From NCBI GenBank assembly GCA_037179335.1, contig JAKZHN010000018.1:186001-250000 (forward strand): a DNA stretch of 64,000 nucleotides. Reading direction: 5' to 3'. A model generated the notes under the pieces. That model was given only the letters and a program-made list of their open reading frames with translations, searched no databases and had not been told where the DNA came from. Numbering within the stretch: the stretch's first letter is position 1; the number at the start of each line of letters is the position of its first letter. This DNA comes from Cyclaneusma minus (Eukaryota > Ascomycota > Leotiomycetes > Marthamycetales > Marthamycetaceae). Position numbers and translations under genes: made by a program. Below, in pieces: positions 12,208-23,697 of the stretch.

Positions 12208-14092
12208 GATTGCGGTTCGTATTGTATTGTGAAGGTGTTTGGGGGTGTGAGTTGAGGATCGGGCGGAGCGAGGAAGTGGTGGTGTCTGGAGGTGGAGGAG
12301 TTCGGACGGTTGGAGGACTAAATAGTAAATAAGCGGACGCGAAGCGCGTGAAGTTGTCCAGAGACGGGTCGCCGTCGAGTGTCTCGCTTATGTCGTTGGA
12401 TGTGGTTGCTGTCGCCTCCTAGCCCCTTTGTCGTTGAAGAAGTTGACTGTCGGCAATATCTACTGCTGTCGCTGCCTGTCGTTGCTGTCATCCCCTTGCC
12501 CCTTGGTTATTATGAATCTGCGGTGTGAAAACGAAACATACACAATCATTGTGAGTATCCCAAGTCACTGGGAATATCTGAAGTTACTATGAATATTCAA
12601 AAGCGTCTGGAATATCCCATGTCACTGGGAGTAATCAAAGTTACTTGGAATATTCAGAGTTACTGTGAATATTCAGAGTTACTGTGAATATTGAGAGTTA
12701 CTGTGAATATTCAGAGTTACTGTGAATATGCAAAAGCGTCTGGAATATCCCAAGCGGTTGTGAATATCCAAGATTACTGGGGATATCCCAAGTCACTGGG
12801 AATATCCTAAATCGTTGAAATCATGGCAAAGAGACTGGGAATATCCAGATCCCTGGAATATTTCGAGTTACTTAGACCGACTCAGATGACTAGAAACTAA
12901 TAACTCTCCAGGTAATTGAAAATGAGTATGTAAGTCAACCAGGTGTTCCCAACTACATCAAGTCACTGCCTCTGTTGCTCCCAGGAAGTATATGTATTTA
13001 TTTCATGCAAATATAAGACACGGTGAGAATGCTACCACCCTGAGCACCGACAGCTTTCAAATGCAAAAAATGCAGCAACTGCCTGCATACGGCGGCTCAA
13101 AACGACGAACATGTCAACTCAGGGGGGAGAATAGAAAAAAAACATACACTTAATTCTTGAGATACGTAGTTCAAAAGAACTTCCTTGAACGATGGACTTC
13201 GCATCCTGCTTTCTCATCTCAGACCCAGGGCTGACAGCAGTTTAAATAGATCAGATCTGAGGTATCATCCATCCCACCAGCTTCAGTCATCTCTCCCAGA
13301 TGAGCGACTGACCAGTCAACACGACACTACCCAGGTCAGGGGTGGAAAAACGTCTGACCCACCCATTCCACAGCTCATGGTTTCAAATGACCAGGTGAAA
13401 AACTTCAGACGAAAACTGCCCTTTCTCACACCCCAATACAAAGAGCCGAAAGCTTTATACTAGTAGTCCTGCATTCTGCATACCTAGCCAACGAACCTAC
13501 CTTCCGTGTGAACGTGAACCAGGTCACACAGGCCGAACCACTGGTTCGAGCCATTTGATCTTGTAGCCAAGCACTACTGTGTCAAAGCACACATGTTTCC
13601 AGTCCTGTCCATACGGTATACCCCATCGCCCGCCCATCCTCTAATACACATCATGATCTGCCACTTGACTATTCAAACATCAAGTAATAGGAAACTCACG
13701 GAAAAATCACGTCAATAGTACAGAACACAAAATTGACTGACTGAAAGCTTGCAAGTACCTTTGGAGGCGGTCAAACTGAGACTTCAAGATCACTATTCCC
13801 ATCGGTTTCTCAGGGGCAAGGATTGGCAACTGGCGGGTCAAGTCCAATCCTTCATTCGCAGATTACCCCGAGGACTTGCCATCCACATAACTCCCCTGAT
13901 GTCTGTCTGGTCTTGATGATTGTGCCAATGATGTGACTTTGGTAGTCGCTCGCTCCTTCGCCCGTGATATTAAGGGGGTTGGTTGGTGGTCTGAGCATGT
14001 GAGCGCCTCGATATCTCTTCATGGTCTATCCTCCTCCATCACGTAACCACATCAATTTATCATACTGTCTCAAAACAAGTGATACCCATCTC
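12208..14092. other. Intergenic region with repeat array
   Basis: A 1.9-kb gap. The first third contains the degenerate 19-bp repeat array annotated separately. The remainder (12,900-14,090) has no recognisable gene; small open frames there lack coding character. Confidence 0.5.
12551..12881. repeat. Degenerate ~19-bp tandem repeat array
   Basis: About 15-17 loosely conserved units share a core like AGTTACTGTGAATATTC or AGTCACTGGGAATATCC. Four units at 12655-12730 are nearly perfect with an exact 19-bp period (CAGAGTTACTGTGAATATT). A longer block (CAAAAGCGTCTGGAATATCCCA) occurs twice. Related units occur near 47.7 kb and 58.6 kb. Confidence 0.85.
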
Positions 14093-15627
14093 TCAACCAC
14101 TAGCAGCCAGCAACCCCTCCTCCTCATCCTCCACCCCCGCCTGACTAATTTCCTGCCTTTCCCTCCACCTCTCCTCCACCACATCAGCCAACCCATAACT
14201 CCAATGCGTCACCATCCCCGCCACAAACCCCACCCCCGCATTCTTCCACGCCAGCAACCCACCCACCGTAATAAGCATAACCATCCACCTCCTCCCGGTC
14301 TCCTTCTCATCCGACTCCCTCATCACCACCCCTTCACCCCCATCCGCCAAGCTTTCATCTTTCCGCAAATCCCTCGCCCCCCCAGTATTCAAACTCTCCC
14401 CCACCCTCCCCAACTCCCACCCACTCGCAATAACCAACACCCCCAACAAACTCCTCGGATACATCCCCAACAGTTCAACAAGCGTTTCGCCAAAAACCAA
14501 ACCCAGCAGTATTTTGAAAACTCCCAGAATGATGATCGAAGCACCAGACCTCGCACCAAACCGATACTGTGCCGCCAATCCCCCAGAACCATGACAAACA
14601 GGCATAGCGCCGAAAAACCCTCCGATCACATTCATCCCCGTGATGCTCATCGCCAGCGCCGTAGCACTAGGCGCCTCGATATGTGGCAGCAAATCCGCAC
14701 TCAGGGCTGATACGGCGATGATAGAATTCAGTGTTGTCAGAGGAATCTGTCCCAGGCCAGCCTGCAACGCCCCCCTCCCAAACTCCTCTCTACTCGGCAC
14801 CATCACCCACGGTCTCCAAATCTGCAATCCAGGCAACCTTCCCTTTTCCGTCAACGCAAACGAAAACCCCAAGCCGAGCGAAAACACCACGAGAGCGTAA
14901 GGAAATCGGCGGGAGCTTTGGCACGCTAAAAGGGCGAGGAATGCGAGCAAAGCCCAGAGCAGATTGTCGCCCCAGGAAGGGGAAGTCCAGTGCAGGGGTC
15001 CGAGGATATTGGTAGAGGCGGAGATGATGAGAGAGAGGCCGGCGCCGACTTGGATGCCTTTTATGATGGGGATGGGGATGGTGGAAGTGAACCAGGTGAG
15101 GAGGCCGGTGATGCTGAAGAGGAAGACGGAGGCGGCGACGAGGAAACCGGCGGAAACGGTTTCGCCGATGGTGTAGTGTTGAGAGATTGCTACTGCTGCT
15201 ATTGCCTGGAGAGTGGTGTGTTAGTTATTTCGAAAGGTTTGAATGGAAGAAAGAGGGGATGAAGGAGGGCGAAAGGGGACAGGGGTTGCTGTGGCATGTA
15301 CTGATATATGTGTAAATGTGTCATTTGTTTGTGGCATCTTGAATGAAACAGATGTGGGTGAGGTATAAAAAACTAGCACGGTCCCCTTACTTTCATGGGC
15401 TGAACAGGCAAGGGGATGCCAAAGATCACACCGGTCAGGATGTTCCAAATACCCGAAAATACGAGGGTTGAGGAGAGCGAGATGGAGTAGTTGGCGGCTA
15501 GTGCGATCATGAGTGGGAGGAGTGTTCCTAGATCCCCCAAGCTCCCTGAAATCTCGGCAACTGGGTCTCGGAGGAAGGTTGCCATGTTGTTGGCATGGGC
15601 GCGGCGGATGGACTGGAGCGAGAGCAT
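14093..15627 (-). CDS. MOT1-type molybdate transporter
   Basis: Exons 15391-15627 and 14093-15205 are joined at a codon boundary across a 185-bp intron (GTAAGG...CTCCAG), giving 449 residues. The N-terminal block (PVAEISGSLGDLGTLLPLM) and the later MNVIGGFFGAMPVCHGSGGL are the two hallmark conserved sequences of the MFS_MOT1/SulP-related molybdate transporters of plants, algae and fungi. About ten hydrophobic segments are visible. The family imports molybdate across the plasma or vacuolar membrane for molybdenum-cofactor enzymes such as nitrate reductase. The C-terminus ends in a short acidic tail (EDEEEGLLA). It is divergent from CDT1 across a 1.2-kb gap. Substrate is inferred from family, not shown. 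Confidence 0.86.
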
Positions 15628-16802
15628 TTTGAAATTCTTTCTGTCGACTACTCAAACCAAGTTGATTGTCCTTAATTATCTTTAGGATGGACCTTCTTTA
15701 GTTTCTCATCGGAGCAGGGCGTGCGGGAAGCTCGATGTCGTCATTATCATCACAGGACGTCTTGGTGGTTTTGCAGACTGTATGGGTAGTGGGCTGTCTA
15801 CTTCCGACTTGGTAGGAGCGGTGTCGGGAGGTAGAGGGCATACAGCAGAAATAGGGCTGCAGCGGACACAGACAGAGACAGAATAGGTAGTAGCAGCAGG
15901 GAAACGGGCTTTGTGAGGTTGACATAGGGAATGTGTCGGGGTGAGATAATTAAGTGGTTTTGTGTCTTGGTAGTGAGGTTAAGGCGATCATGGGGTCGGA
16001 CATGACGCCAGCTGACTGGCCCGAGGGAATGGCGATGGTCGGAGGAGATGCCCAGTTCTTCACTTCGGGTAACTTTGTGACTTGCGTGTAAGCAGAACGG
16101 AAGGAACAAAACGACATACTCGGAATACTGGATGATGATTCGGCCTTTGCACATGTAGCTTCAAGCAAAGCAATAAATAGAACGGGTGCCGTCATAGCCG
16201 TACCGTGGTTGAGATGCATTGAAAACACCATCTCGGCCTCATGCGTCGAACTCAGAGTCTGAGCTTGAATGACTTCATTCATCCGCTGTCAAGGCATTCG
16301 CGGACCAGATGATGGCGCTGGTCGTGACGTGTACCGGTCGCCGTGTCCGTGCGGCTTGGACGCCATTTCATTGCTCATTTGCGCTGCGAACAGCGTTGGG
16401 CGCGAGTTCTGACCCGTCATATGGCGGCCGGCGAATGTTTTCGGCGGATAATCTGAATTTTGGAGATGGGCGTGCTGGTGTTAAAGCTCACTGCCGCCAT
16501 GCAGGAGTGGTGGAGAGTCTTAAGGGACGGTGGCGCCTGTGGGCAAGGCGCGAAGAGAGAATTCTCGATCCGCTCGCTCCTGCCCGATCCACTTTACGCG
16601 AAAAGTCGCGTCGCGTAACCGAGCTGCACCTCAGCCTCCGACATTTTAGAGCTTGGAGCTGCAACATCCACTCCGCATCTACACCCAACTTCTACGAAAA
16701 GCGGTATCCTGTATGCGACTGCATTGATTCTGCATCGATTCCAGCTGGACTATTGCTATATCAACATCTGTTCCCAGAGTCTGAAATACGACAACTATCG
16801 AC
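15628..16802. other. Divergent intergenic region with S-phase-like elements
   Basis: Should carry promoters for the molybdate transporter (left) and CDT1 (right). Small open frames at 15.7-16.3 kb on the minus strand include one hydrophobic stretch but have no supporting homology or splice logic. The GC-rich CDT1-proximal motif is listed separately. Confidence 0.45.
16593..16617 (+). promoter_or_regulatory. MCB/SCB-like element upstream of CDT1
   Basis: TTTACGCGAAAA followed directly by GTCGCGTCGCGTAA, about 190-210 bp before the CDT1 start codon. ACGCG and CGCGAAA cores match the MBF/SBF type of G1/S element of fungi. A closely similar pair lies upstream of MRC1. Confidence 0.45.
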
Positions 16803-18341
16803 ATGCCTTCCGTCAAGAAGATGAAGGTCGCAACTGCGCCGAAACCCACTACGAACAAAGGAATCGCCGCCTTCGGAAGAGTCTCGAAGGCTGTCAAGTC
16901 CGCGGGAAAGGGTGTGTTTGGGAAGCCTTCAGCTATCGAGTCGAGAGAAGCTGTTCTGTTCGACTTCAAGGGCGATGGAAGCAGGAAAAGGAGAGCCTTC
17001 TCAGTCGACGAGGTCGAGGTCGAGGATGCATCGTCAATCCAGTCATCCGCCGCCAACCCGGCCCTGCGAGCCTGCAGACCTCTGCCTGCTCGAGCATCCA
17101 CCGACAGACTACCCAGGACGCCTCAGAAACCCATCCGTCGAATCGAGTCTTCTGCGGCTCAGAAACCCAGCCGTCAAATCGAGTCTTCTCCGGTCGCTGA
17201 GACACCCTCAAAAGCAGCCGTAGCACTGCTCGAGCGTCTGTTCCTGGCCCCAAACTCACCAGAAGCCATTGAGATCGATTCGCCCAATTACAAGTTCACC
17301 CGACAGACACTCCCAGCCGTCAAATCTCTACCGTCCGATCTCCAAGACCTCGTGAATCTCCACGCCGCCCTCCTAACGGCCCTGTCTCTTCACTACGCCC
17401 ACAACAGCACCCACTCTCCCGCCGACGTGCGTCTCCTCTCATCCACTGTTGCCAGCGCCTGGGGCAAGCGCTCTGTTACCCTCCTCGACATCCAACGCAG
17501 TCTCGGCATCCAAAACTTCACCACCTTCTCCACCCCCAAGCTACAATCCCGAATCTCTCTATCCGACTATGGTCACTCCAAAATCTGCATCGAGCATGCA
17601 AACTTGGAAAACGCCAAGACAACCCCTAAGCCCATCGACGAGTCCCTCTGGAACTCCGCCTTCCGCCACAACCTGACTAGCCTCTGGCACGACCACCTCA
17701 TCTCCTCCTCGTCCTCTTCCGCACCTGAATCTACCATTATCAGCGAGTTCATGGCCAGTCTTCCTTTGGAGGCAATCACCACCTGCTCCTCGCTCACCCA
17801 AATGTCGCCCCTCCTCCTCCGCGGCCAGCGCCGCCTCCAAGACTTCCGCGCCTCCCGCCCCACTCTCTCGCGGAAATCCTCTTCATCCGCCCCCTCCATC
17901 CCCTCCTCATCACCCGAAAAAGCCGAACAAGCCAAGCGCCCCACCCTCCTCGAGCGCCTGCGCCAAAAATCAATCGCCAACGCCTCCCGCCCCGCGCCCA
18001 AAGCCCCCAAGCAAGTTTTGCGCGAACAAGGTCTGCACCGACTGCCTTCCATTGCAGCAATTTTGCATCAATTGAGCATGAGTGGAAGCAAGGGACAGGC
18101 CAGAGTGAGCTTTACGATGCAGACTGTGGTGGGCAAGTGCAGAGACTCGGAGGCTAGTGTGAGTCGTGAGGAAGTGGAGTGTGCTGTTCGGTTGTTGGAG
18201 GAGCTGTGTGGGGAGTGGTGTAAGGTTGTGGAGTTTGGAGGGAAGGGGGGACGGGTGATGGTTGTTTTTGTGAGGGAGGGGTGGTGTGGGGATGGGGAGG
18301 TGAAGAGGAGGGCGCAGGAGTTGCTTGCTAGGGAAGCTTAA
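16803..18341 (+). CDS. CDT1: DNA replication licensing factor Cdt1
   Basis: An uninterrupted 512-residue protein. Cdt1 loads the MCM2-7 helicase at origins with ORC and Cdc6 in G1. The N-terminal ~130 residues are basic and disordered with SP/TP sites and KR clusters, as expected for a regulated Cdt1. The central region (about 140-290) would be the middle winged-helix domain. The C-terminal domain contains LLERLRQKSIANASRP, then LHRLPSIAAILHQL and VSFTMQTVVGKCRDSE. This is the fungal Cdt1 C-terminal MCM-binding winged helix. A directly repeated 12-residue motif near residues 104-122 (RRIESS and RQIESS within AQKP) is a local duplication. No introns are needed. Assignment rests on the C-terminal domain. 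Confidence 0.83.
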   Translation: MPSVKKMKVATAPKPTTNKGIAAFGRVSKAVKSAGKGVFGKPSAIESREAVLFDFKGDGSRKRRAFSVDEVEVEDASSIQSSAANPALRACRPLPARASTDRLPRTPQKPIRRIESSAAQKPSRQIESSPVAETPSKAAVALLERLFLAPNSPEAIEIDSPNYKFTRQTLPAVKSLPSDLQDLVNLHAALLTALSLHYAHNSTHSPADVRLLSSTVASAWGKRSVTLLDIQRSLGIQNFTTFSTPKLQSRISLSDYGHSKICIEHANLENAKTTPKPIDESLWNSAFRHNLTSLWHDHLISSSSSSAPESTIISEFMASLPLEAITTCSSLTQMSPLLLRGQRRLQDFRASRPTLSRKSSSSAPSIPSSSPEKAEQAKRPTLLERLRQKSIANASRPAPKAPKQVLREQGLHRLPSIAAILHQLSMSGSKGQARVSFTMQTVVGKCRDSEASVSREEVECAVRLLEELCGEWCKVVEFGGKGGRVMVVFVREGWCGDGEVKRRAQELLAREA

Positions 18342-19398
18342 TGTCGTGGTTGGTGAAGTAATGTGGTGGATGGGAACGGACTTTCTGTGGGAATGAGTTG
18401 CTGCTATATGGGTATGAGTAATGGGAAGGAGTTAATTGAAAGGAGTAATGAAGGAGTAATGGGAAGGGGAGGATGCTCCACATGGATTGGGATGTCATTG
18501 TCAGAGAGCTAGAGGCTCTGTTTTGCTTTTTTGCTACGTTTGTTTTAAGATACCCCAATTGCTTTTTAGAGAATTCAATGAATGAGCTTCGACTGTACAC
18601 AGATCTCTCTTCCTTCTCCATCCAATGCAAGCGCAGTTTACAAAGGGGTACCAGTCAGTCAGCACTAGTATGTCTTAGAATAGCAAATACAGTTTAATAA
18701 AACCAGAGTGATCTCTGTTTCACATGTTTCACACCATTTTTGAAACGGCTGTTGCTTTCTGAAAGTCCACCAGGGGGGGAATGCGTCACAAACCGACACT
18801 TGTGACCGATACTTTGCAGTTCTTCTCTGATTTTTTGTTGTATGGAGATTTTCAGGAGTCATGCATTCTGAAAAAAAAAAAAAAAAAAAAAACAGAGTTT
18901 GAAGGTTCACGAACCGTGAACGGTGCCGGGAGAGGTGATTAACAATCCAGTGCCGCGGGAAATTTTACCTATATTTCATTGTCGGGTTTGGACTCTGTCC
19001 TATTTCTCAGCACCACCCGGACAACAAGCAAGTATGCTCAGGAGTGCACACGGAACATCCGTCCGATATCTTGGTATTGTTTTCTCTTGGTATAGTTTTC
19101 CCAATGGCATTGTGTTTTCTTGGTATTGTCAGTTTTCAGACACCACATCGTCTCCAGCCCGACTATCCGGAAAGCGATAGAGTCGTAAATTTGATTCCGG
19201 CACTAGGAGAAAGAGGTATGAAAGTCCAATCACGCGACTTTCTGTCGTTTGTGGTTGACATCTGTGGTTTCACTACCAGGTGGTAGGTAACCAGGCTTCG
19301 GCGGGAGAACGAAGCTGGGAAAGCTGTTATAACATTTCGATATCTCGACAGCCGCCTCTGGCTACTACGGTAGTAGTGTCTTTGCAGTACCACTTCTG
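18342..19398. other. Convergent intergenic region with A22 tract
   Basis: Between the 3' ends of CDT1 and the proline-rich protein. It includes an uninterrupted run of 22 A residues at 18871-18892. No gene is recognised. Confidence 0.5.
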
Positions 19399-20718
19399 TC
19401 ACTCCAAAACCTTCCAGTCAACACCAACACCCCACCTCTCGCCGTCCACAACAACATCCCACATGGGTCCATTGATTCCTACTGTCACCCCAGCTTCGAC
19501 CTTCCTCGTCCTCTGCAACCCCACCACTCCCCCTTCTCCAGCAAGCACGACCTTCAGCTCCCTGGTAGTATCATCTCTTCCTGCATTAATATGCACCTGC
19601 CGTCCCCTAACCAGCGTCATCCCTGCCCCCGACCCACCAGAAACCTCCTCGATCACTATTCTGACTGTCCATTCCTCTCTCGCTCCTCCTGCATGCGCTG
19701 CCGTACCTGTATGTCCACCAATCGCACCCACAATCCCCGCAACAGCAGCAGACCCAATTATCGCAGAACTCACCACAGGTCCACCACCATTCTCGAGCGC
19801 AACAATCCAATCCCTCACCTCGCTCGCCAACCCGCCATTCACATATTTCTGACCTCGTCTATTTGGCGAAAAATGGTGCGGGAGCGGATCAGTGGTTGGT
19901 TCGTTTTCCGTTGAATCGGCGGGAGCGCGGAAACGGGGCGGGCGGTGGAAGGGTTGAGATGGGGCGGTGGATTGTGGGTGTGCGGAGGCTCGTGCTGGAG
20001 TGGATGGATTATTGGATGGATTGGAGATTTTGAAACGTGGTGCGACTGCTGCGGTGGCGCGGGAGGTGCCCTGGGTGGGGGAGGAGATTAGGGCGGGGGA
20101 GGAGGTGGGTGGGTTGAGGGTTGGCGAGGCTAAGGGTGAGGTGTCGCGCCGCGGAGAGAGGGGTTGTGGGAGAGGGGGGGAGAGACGGCGGCGTTTGGAG
20201 ATGTGCTGAGCAGCGGTGTCGCGCTCGTCTGCCGACTCATGGTCGACCTCTGCGAAGTTTCTGCGGTCGCGGATGAGGGGTGATGTGGGCACCTCGTCGG
20301 GATGACTATCGCTGGGATGGTCGAATGATTCTATGGCGTCTAGGATGTCTTCATCATCGTTGATTTCAGGTCCCAGAGGTTCGCGGAAGCGTGAGGGGCG
20401 GGGGCCGGGTGTGGTGAAACGTGGTGCTGGGCGGGAGGGAGCATTTTCGTAAGTAGGGCGATGCTGGGTCGAGGGGAGAGAGAAGCGTGGGGTCGTGTTG
20501 AAGAGTTGGGAAGGTGGAGGGGGAGGCGCGAAGTGAGTTTGTGAGAGAGGTGTCTTGCGGGCTGTGGAAGCGGGTGGGTTCTGGATGATGAAGCGGCGCG
20601 GTGACGGTGTCTGGTTCTGAGTGTTAGCTGGGGAATAGGAAAGGGGTCGGAATTCATTACCACCGGGGGAGGCGCCATGGATGTAATCCCATTCTGTAGT
20701 GACTGTGAGTGAGTTCAT
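19399..20718 (-). CDS. Proline-rich protein with conserved C-terminus, unknown
   Basis: The frame read from ATG at 20718 gives 439 residues (MNSLTVTTEWDYIHGAS...). An in-frame ATG at 20943 would add 75 residues of less coding-like sequence. The first two thirds are Pro/Ser/Thr-rich and disordered with a bipartite-looking basic cluster (KRRRLSPP) that suggests a nuclear protein. The C-terminal ~150 residues begin PNRRGQKYVNGGLASEVRDW and continue as a compact beta-rich domain (WTVRIVIEEVSG, MTLVRGRQVHINAG, ELKVVLAG, DVVVDGERWGVGVDWKV). I have the impression this tail is conserved in other ascomycetes, but cannot name the family. An alternative 44-bp intron near 20.6 kb (GTAATG...GCTAACACTCAG) would change the N-terminus. 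Confidence 0.68.
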   Translation of the reverse strand: MNSLTVTTEWDYIHGASPGGNEFRPLSYSPANTQNQTPSPRRFIIQNPPASTARKTPLSQTHFAPPPPPSQLFNTTPRFSLPSTQHRPTYENAPSRPAPRFTTPGPRPSRFREPLGPEINDDEDILDAIESFDHPSDSHPDEVPTSPLIRDRRNFAEVDHESADERDTAAQHISKRRRLSPPLPQPLSPRRDTSPLASPTLNPPTSSPALISSPTQGTSRATAAVAPRFKISNPSNNPSTPARASAHPQSTAPSQPFHRPPRFRAPADSTENEPTTDPLPHHFSPNRRGQKYVNGGLASEVRDWIVALENGGGPVVSSAIIGSAAVAGIVGAIGGHTGTAAHAGGAREEWTVRIVIEEVSGGSGAGMTLVRGRQVHINAGRDDTTRELKVVLAGEGGVVGLQRTRKVEAGVTVGINGPMWDVVVDGERWGVGVDWKVLE

Positions 20719-21405
20719 TGGTGCATGGCAAGGGAATGGGAGGGCGTGGTGAGTGGTGAAGATGGGTGTTTGTGACAAGGCTGCCTCGAGGCTGCGAAAC
20801 CGAGAGTTTGCGACGGGTAGTAATCCTCGGCAAGTCCCACTAGCGTCATGATCGACGAAGATCTGCACGATGATGCTTTCTCTGAAGATCATGTCACCTT
20901 TGCTTTTTCTCCCACCCCAAACAAATCTTCGCCAGAGCCTCATCTTCAACCTCAAGAGCCAGAACCAACAGCAGTATCTCTGAGCAATTTCCCAACAAGA
21001 CTAGCTATCGCGAGAAATTTTGCAGCCATTGGACTACGACTCCACCGCCTGGAAAGGTAGTCCGCGATACTACCAAAGTGCCGGCATCTCATATGCGAAC
21101 GGCTCCAAATTATGTCATGGCACATGCGTAGGACGAGAGCTAGAGAAACAGGGGACAGCCCCCGTAACCTCAATCCCACATGGTCATGACTTGCTATGTA
21201 GAAGTGGTAAGCTATATAGTAGGTACAGCCCCGGAGACGTTGATGCTCGGGTCTTTGTCTGATTCTCTCATTTCATCTTGCAAGAGAAGGTCCAACTCTG
21301 CACTTTCCGACTGGAGCTTTGAGCTTCGACCTGCAATCCGAGCTGTCTCGGCTCCTCCTCTCACTGTCCTCCAGAATACTCGGGTTTCCAGTCACTATCG
21401 ACAAG
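20719..21405. other. Divergent promoter region
   Basis: Separates the proline-rich protein gene from the MFS transporter on the other strand. No further gene is supported; the frame starting at 21319 could extend the transporter N-terminus. Confidence 0.4.
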
Positions 21406-23036
21406 ATGCCGAATCCTCCTTCCAGAATGAGCGGCGGCTCGTCCAACGGCCGTCTGCTCTCCATCAGTCGAGAGATTGTGCTTTTCAGCAGCACAGCAAT
21501 CGCCTTATATGGCTACGACCAGGGGATGATGTCCCTTGTCAACACCAATCGATCGTACCTCAAGACAATGCAACTCGAGGGAGAATCCCCAATCGTCGGT
21601 GTCATCGTCAGTGTCTACTACCTCGGTTGCGCCGTGGGTGCAGTTGTTGCTTCATGGTGGGCAGACAAGGAAGGACGAAAACCATCTATCTTTGGCTGTC
21701 TGGCCATCACATCTCTTGGAAACCTACTCATGTTCATCTCCGGCCTCACGTCAAACGGATCATCTCCATGGGGCGGCGGGGCCATTGGCTGCATGCTTGC
21801 AGGTCGAGTTGTCATGGTATGTCGGCCCCGCCAACACCGCTCTCTTGCCACGCATTTGCTGATATTGAAACTCAACAGGGTCTAGGTGTGGGAGGAATAG
21901 ATGCAGTTATCCCCGTCTATAGTGCCGAATTATCGAGTGACGACGCTCGCGGCAAGGCCCTAGCCCAAGAATTCCAAATGAACATCTTTGGCCTGCTCAT
22001 GGCCTTTGCCATTAACCTAGGCGTGACAATTGGTCTGGGAAAGGACAGCCAATGGGCGTGGCGAGTGCCCATCATCGTGATGCAAATCTTTCCCATCGTT
22101 CTTCTCTCTCTTATCGGCCGACTCCCTGAAACACCACGCTTCTTCATGAGTCGCGAGAAAGAAGATGATGCTCTGAAAGCACTCAAGGTCTTGTTAGATG
22201 AGCAAGAAGCGAAAGACAAGTTGCAGGAATTGAAAGACGCGCAAGAGAGCGAGGAGAAGGTGGAATACATGGACATGATCCGCCCCGGCGGCAGCCAATT
22301 CCACCCCACGGTGGTAACAGTAATGGGCCAAGTCAACCAAGCCCTCACGGGCTACGGCGCCGTATCCGTCTACGGCCCGCAGATCTTCGAACTCCTCGGT
22401 TTCAGCGTGCGCAAAGCCGAATACCTCACATTGGGAAACTATCTCAGCTATTTCATCATGATGACTTTGGCCTGGATGTCCATCGATGTGTTTGGGCGAC
22501 GAAAACTCATGATATGGGGTGCCATTGGGCTTTCTGTCTGTTTTGCCATCTTGACAGTCTTTGGCGGTCTATCGCAGGACGTGGAAGGTATTCCAGACCT
22601 AGCTATCGAAATCCCCGGCTCCATCACGCTTTTCGTCGCCACAGCCATCTTCGGCATCGGCTGGCTAGCAACCGTCTGGCTCATCCCCACCGAAATCTTC
22701 CCCAGCTCAGCACGCGCCCAGGGTAGCGCCATCAGCGTGATCATCTGGGGCCTTGCGAACTTCGCAGTAACTCTGTTGACACCGATTGGATTTAACAATC
22801 TGAAATACTGGTTGTTTTTGGTGTTTGCGGCTACGAATGCGTTTGCTGGGTGGTGGACGTGGAAGTATACGCCGGAGAGTGGGGGACGGAGTTTTGAGGA
22901 GAATCAGGAGTTTTTTACGAGTGCGGCGGATGATGGGAGTTGGGCGGTTAGGAAGGTGGACGGGGGGAAGTTTACGGGGATGCCGAAGGAGAAGGGTGGG
23001 GATGGGGAGAATGCTCCGTTGCTGGGGCGGTCGTGA
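21406..23036 (+). CDS. MFS sugar transporter
   Basis: Exons 21406-21816 and 21879-23036 (62-bp intron, GTATGT...CAACAG) give 522 residues with twelve hydrophobic segments. Sugar-porter signatures are in order: YGYDQGMMS in TM1, WADKEGRK (loop 2-3), RLPETPRFFMSR after TM6, DVFGRRK (loop 8-9) and PTEIFPSSARAQG after TM10. The family moves hexoses or other polyols with protons across the plasma membrane. The extended cytosolic loop after TM6 is charged and helical as usual. The C-terminus is hydrophilic. An in-frame ATG at 21319 would add 29 residues and is less likely. The specific substrate cannot be read from sequence. Confidence 0.9.
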
Positions 23037-23697
23037 AGGGTGTCGAGGACGAGATAAGGGTAGACTTGTAGGTCTCAGGCGCTGGTTGTGCCGCAGCATA
23101 TATGAGGTAGGTGGTATATAGATTTTCGGAGAATTCCTGAGAATCAAAAGCATGCATCTTGTTACTTGTCGACTGTTCGAGTTCTTTTCAGATGATGCTG
23201 GTTGCGTTATGAGTTGGGGTAACCGACGGTGCAAGGCCCGTTAGTCACAGCGTATCAGTAACTGCCTACAGCCCAGGGTATGGGAATCTAAACTTGAAAA
23301 TCTCAGTCTTAAGATATTATCTTGAAATAAAATCTATCTCAAAGGGTCTTGATTTTAGATACGTTAAGATTGTCTCAAAATCTCAAGATTTTCTAAATTT
23401 TTATTAGAGATCTATTGTTTGGCGTCTCCTTGTTTTCCAAGCCGAAATTACGAAATTACGAATTGCAAATTGCTCTAAAGCCTTACCAGGTATATATCAA
23501 TGCCGCACGGACTCACGACTACAGGACTGGCAAGATTCCAAATGGCTGATCCATTGGGTCAACTTTTGTCAGTCGACAGTCCTAACTCATCATACCTAAA
23601 AGCTGCCCCCGATCTCCTGTACTACGAGGACTGCACAAAGCAATGAATACCTTATATTGAGACGACGAACCCTTTCCCCACAAGCCAGTTATACTAC
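23037..23697. other. Intergenic region, AT-rich with dispersed repeat
   Basis: Contains an AT-rich stretch (23,280-23,410) with many AATCT/AGATT words, followed by copy A of the 74-bp dispersed repeat. No gene is seen. Confidence 0.5.
23413..23486 (+). repeat. Dispersed 74-bp repeat, copy A
   Basis: Begins TATTGTTTGGCGTCTCCTTG and ends CCTTAC. It matches copy B at 32197-32269 in the same orientation with only a few substitutions and a 1-bp indel. The flanks of the two copies do not match. Origin unknown; it could be the relic of a mobile element. Confidence 0.85.

Noticed and set aside
12551..12881. CRISPR-like appearance of the repeat array
   Set aside because: Units are contiguous without unique spacers of constant length, and the genome is eukaryotic.
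15698..16282. Possible small membrane-protein gene on the minus strand
   Set aside because: Overlapping frames with one hydrophobic stretch but no consistent exon structure or family.
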